From positions 1-6,556 of the forward strand of contig WAPZ01000231.1 of assembly GCA_015520535.1 (NCBI GenBank): a stretch of 6,556 nt of DNA, in the 5' to 3' direction. The stretch's first letter is position 1. Each line of letters begins with the position of its first letter. Origin of the DNA: Candidatus Heimdallarchaeota archaeon. GTDB lineage: Archaea; Asgardarchaeota; Heimdallarchaeia; Hodarchaeales; S146-22. Position numbers and translations under genes: made by a program. The notes beneath the pieces are model-generated. The model was not told the DNA's origin. It made no database searches and saw nothing but the letters and a program-made list of their open reading frames with translations. This document shows positions 1 through 6,556 of this stretch, in pieces.

Positions 1-2476
1 CTATTTGATTGTAATTGAGGCTTGTGCTGCGTGCATAATTTTTTGGTGTTGGCCACGTGATTTTTGGAGTTTTTATCTTTATTGCTTTAAGTTTTCCAGC
101 TTGTCTTGTGTTGAGCGTTTTATCCGCACTTAGAGTTGTTAATTTCTTCGATGGGTTATAAGGAACGCTAGGGCTAGATTCCGCAGGAACGAAAGAAATT
201 GGATTAGGATTCACAGCTGATAATGTCTGTAACTGGCCGGTAGCTGTATCATTATAGGTGGTATTCACATACAGATATTTTGTTGGGAAGCCAATTTTAG
301 ATGCGATACTTGCATTAAACACGAAATCGATGTTTGCAACTCCGGACGCATTAGTATAAACGTCATCACCAACTTTAATAGCAAGCGGATCGGTATCTGG
401 TGTGGCGCTTGTGCTCGAAACCAAATAAAATGAAAGTGGATGATTAGCTACTATATTTGGAACGACTGTACCAAAAGTTGGATTAGGAACTAGTGACATT
501 AAGCCCGCATACAGTTTCACGCCTTCGTTTATAGGTATTTGCCCATTAGTAGGATTGGTATTGTTGGGGAATTCAGTCCACCCCGGAGTGTTTTGTGCAT
601 TTGCTAAGTTTGTTAAATCTACATTTAAGGGATCAAAAATTTTATAAACGGTTGATTGCTGGGCAAAACTGGCGAGAAGAGCCGAAGCAATTGGATCGAC
701 GACTACCCATTTTAAAGTTGGTGTTCCACCGATGGTAAAGGGTACAAGAATTTCAACCCACGCATGCATGTATTTTGGAGTAAAGGTCCGATAGGCTCCA
801 TTTGAGAGATCAGTGTCGCCCATTGCATAGCCAACAACTACACGAGAAGGTATTTTCTGAAGACGTAAAATTGTAGCTAAGGCAGAAGCAAAATGTAAAG
901 AAACACCGTTATTTTTCTGCAAAAACCACTCATTATAATCTTCATACTCATTAGGATGATCTACTTCTTGACCGACAAATTGTCCTAACCACAAGCTCTC
1001 ATTAAACTGTGGATTTGGACCTGAACTCCCGAGTGGCGAAAGATGATCTGCATCTGTTAGCGCTTGCATATAGACATTTAGCGAGCTATCGTTCCATTGT
1101 TGTGCATATTTATAAACAGTGGGCGCCCAGTCGGCATAACTATTTAAGGTAACGGTACCACCTTGTGCACGAACATAGCCTGTTTCTGGTAAGGTTCCAT
1201 CCGCGCGGTTAGGTAACTGTAAGTAGACAGAAGCTAAGGTTTGGTAGCTTTGTTCATCTAAAATAGTTTTATAATCTTCACGTTTTCCGGCAGTATATAT
1301 CAGTGTGACATCCATTTCTTTGTAAGGTGTCTGATACTTCATTAAACTGGTTGGTGTGGAAGCATCTGTTGCTATACTGAATTGTATTCCCGTCACATCG
1401 TTCGGATAAACATTTACGTATTTTTCTTTCAGTTCAATCGATTGTACTGTAGCACCTTGAATTTGAATGCTATTTTGGTCAATATAAGTTCCATAATCTG
1501 GACTATAAATTGTTGGAAGATGATCTTCAAAAGCACTGATGACTGTATAATGGGCAAATTCTTCGCTAGTATCCAGTTGCAGCTCGACTTCAAACAAAGC
1601 GGACCGTTCGGACTCTGGGATATCTTGGGAAAAGAAGGAACTTGACCGTGAAAATACAATTGAAGATTCTCCTTCTTCCCAGTCCGGTGTATATGGTTCT
1701 TTGTTAACAAATTGATACAGATTCAAAGTCCCAAAACGCCAATATTGCGCTTGTGGGGCAGTAGGATCCGAACCTATGAGATTAGTAACATTAAATAACG
1801 GCGTATCCAACAAATCTGGGTTTAAACCCGAAGTAAATTGACCTAACAAGTCCTCAAACAAATATTTTGTATTCCAAGTGGGTGTATTAAATAGGGACCA
1901 ATTGATATTCTTCGGTTCATAGGGTAGATTTGTATCAGATAATTGTCTTACAGGGCCAATTCCGGCAATCTCAACAAAATATGTCCCTAAAAACAAGCCT
2001 AAAATTATGAAAGTAGGAAGAAGACTCAAGAGCGTTTTTGATATCTGCTTTTGCGCTAGAAGCTCAATTTTTTCTCGAAATACATTAGAAACAGCGATGG
2101 ACCCAATGCTTAATAAGGATAATAACGAAATAAAGTCAAATGTTGATAAAGCAGCCGTCCCTACTTGTGATTGGTACTGCTGGTAGAGCGCAAAACGATA
2201 TAAATAAAATTTGATAGCTTCCAGACCAACCGAAAAACCTGCTGCACCTAACCATTTCCGATTTCTTCTCTGTAAAAGAAATTCACCAAGCGTAAAGATT
2301 GTCAAACCAATCGAAATAGGAATATAAAGCTGTAAGAAATTTTGTCCGGCGGTTCCTACCTTTGGGAGATCCATTGCCGCCGAAAGGGTTGTTAAGCCGA
2401 TTAAGCCACTTGAAAGGAGGGTCATATATCTTATCGGTGAGGGTATGGGCTCCTTTTCAATAATTTCAGTACTCAT
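1..2476 (-). CDS. Membrane-anchored transglutaminase-like protein, probable pseudoenzyme; 3' end outside the window
   Basis: The frame is open from the ATG at 2474-2476 to the left edge (825 codons, no stop seen), so the C-terminus is missing. An in-frame TGA at 2495-2497 limits the start to this ATG or a GTG at 2483-2485. Five hydrophobic segments are visible at about residues 17-37, 47-68, 75-97, 107-131 and 148-168. Basic loops after segments 2 (RRNRK) and 4 suggest the N-terminus is cytoplasmic and everything after about residue 170 is outside. A long beta-rich stalk leads to a transglutaminase-like core (COG1305 type) at about 440-600. It has NNGVSLHFASA, KIPSRVVVGY, HAWVEI (His571) and VVVDP (Asp594), with the C-H-D spacing expected of the TgpA/archaeal group. 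The catalytic Cys position is Ser526 (TCT), and no Cys occurs anywhere in the visible protein. An Ig-like or transthyretin-like beta domain follows at about 680-770, with sequons at Asn709, 721, 738 and 742, then a basic Pro/Lys/Thr-rich stretch. The fold is fairly certain. The substrate is unknown, and a structural or peptide-binding role is inference. Confidence 0.85.
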   Translation of the reverse strand, partial: MSTEIIEKEPIPSPIRYMTLLSSGLIGLTTLSAAMDLPKVGTAGQNFLQLYIPISIGLTIFTLGEFLLQRRNRKWLGAAGFSVGLEAIKFYLYRFALYQQYQSQVGTAALSTFDFISLLSLLSIGSIAVSNVFREKIELLAQKQISKTLLSLLPTFIILGLFLGTYFVEIAGIGPVRQLSDTNLPYEPKNINWSLFNTPTWNTKYLFEDLLGQFTSGLNPDLLDTPLFNVTNLIGSDPTAPQAQYWRFGTLNLYQFVNKEPYTPDWEEGESSIVFSRSSSFFSQDIPESERSALFEVELQLDTSEEFAHYTVISAFEDHLPTIYSPDYGTYIDQNSIQIQGATVQSIELKEKYVNVYPNDVTGIQFSIATDASTPTSLMKYQTPYKEMDVTLIYTAGKREDYKTILDEQSYQTLASVYLQLPNRADGTLPETGYVRAQGGTVTLNSYADWAPTVYKYAQQWNDSSLNVYMQALTDADHLSPLGSSGPNPQFNESLWLGQFVGQEVDHPNEYEDYNEWFLQKNNGVSLHFASALATILRLQKIPSRVVVGYAMGDTDLSNGAYRTFTPKYMHAWVEILVPFTIGGTPTLKWVVVDPIASALLASFAQQSTVYKIFDPLNVDLTNLANAQNTPGWTEFPNNTNPTNGQIPINEGVKLYAGLMSLVPNPTFGTVVPNIVANHPLSFYLVSSTSATPDTDPLAIKVGDDVYTNASGVANIDFVFNASIASKIGFPTKYLYVNTTYNDTATGQLQTLSAVNPNPISFVPAESSPSVPYNPSKKLTTLSADKTLNTRQAGKLKAIKIKTPKITWPTPKNYARSTSLNYNQI

Positions 2477-2506
2477 TCTCTTCACACCGTTAATTCACGC
2501 ATTTTT

Positions 2507-2520
2507 CATTTTAATTTCTT
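2507..2520 (-). promoter_or_regulatory. TATA/BRE-like element upstream of the transglutaminase-like gene
   Basis: The minus strand reads AAGAAATTAAAATG: a purine-rich BRE-like start followed by an A/T box, about 31-44 bases before the ATG. This spacing would put a transcript start roughly ten bases before the start codon, giving a short leader with no clear Shine-Dalgarno sequence, as is common in archaea. In such AT-rich DNA a match like this can occur by chance. Confidence 0.28.
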
Positions 2521-2540
2521 CTACTTCACACATCATAAAG

Positions 2541-2552
2541 TGGCAATTGCCA
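2541..2552. promoter_or_regulatory. Perfect 12 bp palindrome, candidate operator
   Basis: TGGCAATTGCCA is fully self-complementary and more GC-rich at its ends than the surrounding AT-rich spacer. It lies 64 bp before the ATG of the transglutaminase-like gene and about 25 bp upstream of the TATA-like element. It is flanked by two copies of CATAAA, at 2534-2539 and 2551-2556, the second overlapping the palindrome end. A dimeric regulator could bind such a site. No known operator is recognised. Confidence 0.3.
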
Positions 2553-2604
2553 TAAAACTATTCTATGTTATTTGAAACCTATGGTTTTATCTATTTTTTC
2601 ATTT

Positions 2605-2622
2605 AAAAAAGATTATCTTTTT
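2605..2622 (-). terminator. Probable transcription terminator after the topoisomerase gene
   Basis: Just after the topoisomerase TAA, the minus strand reads AAAAAGAT-A-ATCTTTTTT. This is a perfect 8 bp inverted repeat around one base, ending in a run of six T. The stem is AT-rich and the loop is too short for a strong hairpin, so the T run is the likelier signal, as in archaeal U-tract termination. A second A/T-rich stretch follows downstream. Confidence 0.4.
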
Positions 2623-2629
2623 AGACTTT

Positions 2630-5185
2630 TTAAGAAAAACATTGATATTCACATTCAAAACATAAGCGTTCGCAGATTACACATAAATTGAAGGGTCTGC
2701 TTTTGTTTCTTTTAATCTGTAGTGTTCTGAGACCACATAAACGGCACTTTTCATCTAGTTGGATTGACGTACCGACACGAATGTTTGGTGTTTTCCAAAT
2801 CGTGTTACAATGATTACATCGTGCTCTAGTTAACGTTCCTCTAAACTCTAAAAGAACATCGCCTTGATGACAGCGATTACATGTACCTAAAATACCACGC
2901 ATTATATATTTATTAGGATCTTTAGGTTTAAGCGGCAATCCAACATATTCACAACTGTCATGTGTGCAAACACTACAAAAAAACGCTTTTTCTGGGGTTG
3001 AACGCGTTGTCCAGCAAAAAGGACACATATACCAGCTTTTTGTTCCCGTCCCGACCATGATGGGTGTCATTCCACACAGTTGACATTTTGAGGTTAACGT
3101 CATAATTTCGTTGTTTTTAGGAAGATTAAACCAATGAGGTTCATGCGTGTTTTCACAACGAACGGAACGCGTACCAGTTGCGCTATTGTAAATATATGTG
3201 AGTTTGTTACCGCATATGGGACAATCACCAAAATCTAAATTAACTAACATGCTTTTGAGTTGCTCAACGATCTGGGTAAATATTTTATCTTCATTTTGCT
3301 TCAATTCTTGAAGTGAACGCTTTGTAAGTTCAGAAACTAAAGAATCAACCTCTTGGGGTGTTTTTTTTCCCTCTTTTATCTCTAAAGTCCATCCTTCCAC
3401 TTTACTTCTGATGGAAGGATCGATTAATTCGTAAGCATAAGTGGTTAACACATTATAAAGGACTTGCCCCAGCGGTGTGGGAAAATAAATCATATTTTCG
3501 CGGAGAAGGGCATATTCACGTTTTATTAACGTTTCTAAATGTGTTGACCGCGTGGCATCGGTTCCGATATTTATTTCAGCCATTTTTCGAATTAATTTTG
3601 CGGACGTCCACATTGGTGGGGGTTGAGTATATTCAAACACCACTTCTGGCACAATTCTTAGGGGTGAACCGATATCTACTTGTGGATGTGGTATTTCCAT
3701 AAGTTTAAAGTAGGGATAATAAAACATAAAGCCTGGATCGACGATTTGCTGACTCTCCATGAAAAAAACTTGATCATGAACAGTAACTTGGGTTTTGACT
3801 TTTTCATAAATGATGTCCCGATGAACGGTGGCCAAAAATCGCCGTACAACATATTCATAAATTCTCCAAGCCAAATTTCTATCTTGTGCCGAACCTTTAA
3901 TTGTAGCACGCACTTCATCCCTAGTGGCCGCCTTGACCGGTTTAATTGGCTCATGATCCTTTGTAAATCGGCCTTTTCGTGGATTTTTCGGGTTTCCATT
4001 CTTCAAACAATCTTCGGCATATTCGTGAAAATTTGGATGATTTAAAAATTCAGAAACCAACGGTGTCAAATCTTTTTCATGATAAAAAGAGCTTTCAGTT
4101 CGCGGATACGTTATAAAACCGTTGTTATACAATTTTTCTGCTAAATCAGAAATTTTTTTCGGTTGCACTCTTAAATATAAAGACAATTCCGATTCTAATG
4201 TATCAGTGTCTAATGGTAATGGACGCGGGATTATTTCTTGCGACTTTTCTATATCGCTGACATGAGCCACATTGGCATCTTTAAGTTTGTTAAAAAGTGT
4301 TTTTACTAAATTTTCATCCTTTTTGGGTCCGTCAACCCATTTAAATATCAAGTTTGGCGAATTTGGTACCTTTAATTGAATTGTCCATAATTTTTCGGGG
4401 ACAAATCGCATTTTCTCAAAATACCGTTTCGCTATCAAAAAGAGCACGCTAGTTTGGCAAGGACCATAACTTAACATTCTAGCGGGAAATCCACGTTTCT
4501 GTGTCCCCACAGTTAAATAGCGCGTTATGATTGCGCCCATCTTTAAATCTTGTTTTCTTAAGGTATCTATTTGTGCTATTAACAGTTCATCTAACGTTTC
4601 TTGCTCCTTAAATGCACGAATGATGGAAGCTGGGTTTGTTGCAGTAAAATACATCCGTGAGACAATAATGTTATTATTGACTTTTTGACAGACACGTGCA
4701 ATTTCGCCACCAATAGATTCACCATGAGCGTCAAAGTCCGTTGCTATAACTAAATGATCGACATTTTCTGCTAATGACTGAAGTTGTAAGATTATCTCTT
4801 GACTTATAGGAATCTCTATTGGTTCTACATCAATGATTTCTTCGGGGTCAACTTTTTCCCAACTGGTTTCCTTATTATAAGGCGGTGGATAGTCAAAGTT
4901 AAGAATGTGCCCAAGAACTGAAGTAATGATAATTTCATCACCATCATGAAGAGGATATATCTGATTTTTAATCTTAAATTCTGTTATTTTCTCATATTTA
5001 TCTGTCGTTTCCTCTTTCTTACCCATACTGTCCTTTTTTTCGTCTTTGTAGATGCCTTTAAAAATAACATTATATTTTGCCTTTTTACGCTGTCGTTTAA
5101 ATTTAACTTGTAAGCCAATAGATAAAGCTTTGACTATTGCACGAGCAACACTCGGCTTTTCGGCTACTATCATAAGTGTGGTCAT
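2630..5185 (-). CDS. topA: Type IA DNA topoisomerase (archaeal/eukaryotic topoisomerase III-like) with zinc-ribbon tail
   Basis: Type IA topoisomerases cut one DNA strand through a 5'-phosphotyrosine link and pass the other strand through, relaxing negative supercoils or decatenating DNA. This 851-residue protein is complete. A TAA two codons upstream, in frame, leaves only Met1 or Met5 as starts. The Toprim domain begins with IVAEKPSVARA (Glu9) and continues through LGHILNFDYPPPY to TDFDAHGESIG (Asp150, Asp152, Glu156), where DREGE is usual. A Lys/Glu-rich insert of about 45 residues lies at 28-73. SYGPCQT at 239-245 resembles eukaryotic Top3 rather than the bacterial GRVQ motif. The catalytic Tyr360 is in FITYPRTES, and GTDATRSTHLETLIKREY at 541-558 is the family signature. 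The tail from about 650 has 21 Cys, with CxxC pairs at 655/658, 701/704, 721/724, 737/740, 769/772, 790/793, 814/817 and 835/838, followed by Cys842, 845 and 849. This implies four or five zinc ribbons for DNA or partner binding. Family assignment is very secure; topoisomerase III versus I naming is less so. Confidence 0.96.
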   Translation of the reverse strand: MTTLMIVAEKPSVARAIVKALSIGLQVKFKRQRKKAKYNVIFKGIYKDEKKDSMGKKEETTDKYEKITEFKIKNQIYPLHDGDEIIITSVLGHILNFDYPPPYNKETSWEKVDPEEIIDVEPIEIPISQEIILQLQSLAENVDHLVIATDFDAHGESIGGEIARVCQKVNNNIIVSRMYFTATNPASIIRAFKEQETLDELLIAQIDTLRKQDLKMGAIITRYLTVGTQKRGFPARMLSYGPCQTSVLFLIAKRYFEKMRFVPEKLWTIQLKVPNSPNLIFKWVDGPKKDENLVKTLFNKLKDANVAHVSDIEKSQEIIPRPLPLDTDTLESELSLYLRVQPKKISDLAEKLYNNGFITYPRTESSFYHEKDLTPLVSEFLNHPNFHEYAEDCLKNGNPKNPRKGRFTKDHEPIKPVKAATRDEVRATIKGSAQDRNLAWRIYEYVVRRFLATVHRDIIYEKVKTQVTVHDQVFFMESQQIVDPGFMFYYPYFKLMEIPHPQVDIGSPLRIVPEVVFEYTQPPPMWTSAKLIRKMAEINIGTDATRSTHLETLIKREYALLRENMIYFPTPLGQVLYNVLTTYAYELIDPSIRSKVEGWTLEIKEGKKTPQEVDSLVSELTKRSLQELKQNEDKIFTQIVEQLKSMLVNLDFGDCPICGNKLTYIYNSATGTRSVRCENTHEPHWFNLPKNNEIMTLTSKCQLCGMTPIMVGTGTKSWYMCPFCWTTRSTPEKAFFCSVCTHDSCEYVGLPLKPKDPNKYIMRGILGTCNRCHQGDVLLEFRGTLTRARCNHCNTIWKTPNIRVGTSIQLDEKCRLCGLRTLQIKRNKSRPFNLCVICERLCFECEYQCFS

Positions 5186-5241
5186 CGTTTACCCTTATAT
5201 TTTCTTTTTAAGTCTTTGAATCCTCATTAATAGATTAATAT
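5186..5241 (-). promoter_or_regulatory. Short sppA-topoisomerase spacer with weak start signals
   Basis: This 56 bp AT-rich gap has no terminator-like repeat after the sppA stop, which fits read-through into the topoisomerase gene. On the minus strand a purine-rich AAGGG lies 7-11 bases before the topoisomerase ATG and could act as a weak ribosome-binding site. A CTTAAAAAG stretch at about -19 to -27 could instead be a TATA-like element for a leaderless transcript. The sequence alone does not decide between these. Confidence 0.3.
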
Positions 5242-6556
5242 TCAGTGAAAAGAGTATCTTTCCAGCATTAAAAACCAAATATGCGTTTTTTCAAATGTTT
5301 TGAGGTATTCTTCTATATCTAAGAAGTGGTTCCCACTTATCCATTCAGGAGCAGATGGCCGTGCTTTATAGAGATCAATCACTTCATACTTTCCTTCCTT
5401 TAATTTTGCTAACTCAGCAGCTTTTTTAATGGCATCGGTCATATTTCCTAGTTGATCAATCAAACCCAACTCTAATGCTTGTTTTCCCGTCCATACCTTT
5501 CCCTTGCAATACGGATCTAATTCATCGGCTGATTTCTTTCTGAATCTGGCGACGTGATTGAGAAATTGTTGATAAAAATATTTTATATATCGAAACATCA
5601 GTTGTCGTTCCTCTTCATTCCACATTCGCTCAGGTGAAAACAAATCAGCCTTTTGACCGCGCTTTAAAAATACCATGTTGATGCCTTGTTTTTTAAGTCC
5701 TTCTTTATAGACAAATTTTCCGCCAAATACGCCGATGGATCCTGTTAAAGTTGTTTTTTGCGCAACCACCCAATTAGCATTAGTTGCTATATAATATCCT
5801 CCCGACGCAGCTACATCATTAAAATAGGCAACTAAAGGTTTTTTCTTTACTAATTCTCCAAAGGCTGTCAACATCGCCTCAGAGGCAGAACCAGAGCCGC
5901 CTCCAGAATTGACATGCAATATAACTGCTTTTATGTTTTTGTTTTTCGTTGCATAACGGATTAAATTAGTTACTGTCAAATCACCACTTTGTTCCTCACC
6001 AAGTAATGGTATTGGAATTTTAATGGGTGGTTTTTTACTATAACCATCTACAATGGAGCCTTTAACAGTAATAACAGCAATTAAATTTTTCTTTGAGCGT
6101 GGTGGACGTAGTGGAAGATTTTTTACTGCATCCCACCACGGAGTCAGTCTTTTCTTCGACTTTCCCTCATTTGTAAGATCTTTTTGTAATTCTTCCAAAC
6201 TGGCAATTCTATGAATTAGCCCGATCTCAAGAGCCTCAGTGTCCGTATAAGGAGCATTATCAATCAAATTTTTAAATTCATCAGGAGTCTTTCCGATTGA
6301 TTCCGCAATTTCTTCAACAATAGTTTCATATATTGAATCTAAAATCCACTCGGCATTTTCACGCGCCTCTTTCGTGAAATCATTTTTTGTGAGGCGATCA
6401 GGTGCCGATTTATATGGCGAAATTTGAACCGGATCCAATGTAACTCCATATCTATCTAAAGCATCTTTTAAAAATGAACGTCTCATTTGAAGCCCAATAA
6501 TCCCAACGGTGCTCCCATTTTGAATTACAATTTCATCAGCCACTGATGCCAAGTAG
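5242..6556 (-). CDS. sppA: Signal peptide peptidase SppA, two-domain S49 serine protease; 5' end outside the window
   Basis: SppA is a membrane-bound serine protease that degrades leftover signal peptides and other membrane-embedded fragments. The frame continues past the right edge: codons 6550-6552 (TTG, Leu) and 6553-6555 (TAC, Tyr) read YLASVADEI, the interior of the first S49 domain. The TTG is therefore not the true start, and the membrane anchor and the beginning of domain 1 are missing. Numbering from that TTG, 436 residues remain. Lys48 in SPYKSAPDRLTK matches the general-base lysine of the E. coli enzyme. The second S49 domain starts near LIAVITVKGSI (157-167), has the VNSGGGSGSASEAM loop at 214-227 and the nucleophile Ser250 in DVAASGGYYIA. 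It goes on to GSIGVFGGKF and GKVWTGKQALELGLID. The Lys-Ser distance of 202 residues is close to the 200 of E. coli SppA (K209/S409), so this is the long, duplicated form rather than the short SohB/SppA36 form. The gene ends in TGA 56 bp before the topoisomerase gene. Confidence 0.93.
   Translation of the reverse strand, partial: YLASVADEIVIQNGSTVGIIGLQMRRSFLKDALDRYGVTLDPVQISPYKSAPDRLTKNDFTKEARENAEWILDSIYETIVEEIAESIGKTPDEFKNLIDNAPYTDTEALEIGLIHRIASLEELQKDLTNEGKSKKRLTPWWDAVKNLPLRPPRSKKNLIAVITVKGSIVDGYSKKPPIKIPIPLLGEEQSGDLTVTNLIRYATKNKNIKAVILHVNSGGGSGSASEAMLTAFGELVKKKPLVAYFNDVAASGGYYIATNANWVVAQKTTLTGSIGVFGGKFVYKEGLKKQGINMVFLKRGQKADLFSPERMWNEEERQLMFRYIKYFYQQFLNHVARFRKKSADELDPYCKGKVWTGKQALELGLIDQLGNMTDAIKKAAELAKLKEGKYEVIDLYKARPSAPEWISGNHFLDIEEYLKTFEKTHIWFLMLERYSFH

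Noticed and set aside
1..3. Minus-strand TAG at the left edge as the stop of the transglutaminase-like gene
   Set aside because: It is not in the frame of the gene. The in-frame codon at 2-4 is ATA (Ile), so the gene continues outside the window.
1382..1645. Plus-strand open frame of 87 codons
   Set aside because: It lies wholly antisense to the transglutaminase-like gene, whose frame is unbroken there. The product has no recognisable domain and looks like a shadow.
1429..1710. Minus-strand open frame of 93 codons
   Set aside because: It overlaps the transglutaminase-like gene in another frame and has no family features.
1..2476. Transglutaminase-like gene as a frameshifted pseudogene
   Set aside because: A base-by-base translation shows one continuous frame of 825 codons with intact fold motifs. 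Only the catalytic Cys is changed.
3676..3999. Minus-strand open frame of 107 codons
   Set aside because: It is an out-of-frame shadow inside the topoisomerase gene.
3475..4045. Two plus-strand open frames (3475-3702 and 3680-4045)
   Set aside because: Both are antisense to the conserved core of the topoisomerase and encode nothing recognisable.
6550..6552. TTG as the start codon of sppA
   Set aside because: The frame stays open to the window edge and the residues there (YLASVADEI) are internal S49 sequence, so the gene is simply truncated by the window.

Overview
This 6.6 kb AT-rich window carries three protein-coding genes, all on the minus strand, and almost no spare DNA. Read in the direction of transcription (right to left) they are: the 3' part of a two-domain signal peptide peptidase of the SppA/S49 family (cut off by the right edge), a complete 851-residue type IA DNA topoisomerase with a long cysteine-rich zinc-ribbon tail, and a large membrane-anchored protein with an extracytoplasmic transglutaminase-like domain, which runs off the left edge. 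I see no credible gene on the plus strand and no RNA gene, mobile element, CRISPR array or phage feature.

The window looks archaeal. The topoisomerase carries SYGPCQT, a motif typical of eukaryotic and archaeal topoisomerase III proteins rather than bacterial TopA. It also has a chain of zinc ribbons. The transglutaminase-like protein has the look of an archaeal surface protein: several membrane helices, then a large ectodomain rich in Asn, Thr and Ser with about nine N-glycosylation sequons. A low-GC archaeon, possibly Asgard, is my best guess, but the lineage is inference because there is no rRNA or other phylogenetic marker.

The SppA and topoisomerase genes are 56 bp apart in the same direction and could share a transcript. 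A 153 bp gap follows the topoisomerase. It holds a U-tract/inverted-repeat terminator candidate, a perfect 12 bp palindrome and a weak TATA-like element, so the transglutaminase-like gene probably has its own promoter. The three products act in different places (membrane proteolysis, DNA topology, cell surface), and I see no evidence that they form one pathway or system.

The points most worth a second look are substitutions in catalytic motifs. The transglutaminase-like domain keeps His and Asp but has Ser at the catalytic Cys position, and the 825 visible residues contain no cysteine at all. The topoisomerase has the Toprim motif DFDAHGE where the family normally has DxDREGE, so His replaces one of the three acidic residues. 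I found no convincing undescribed multi-gene system here.
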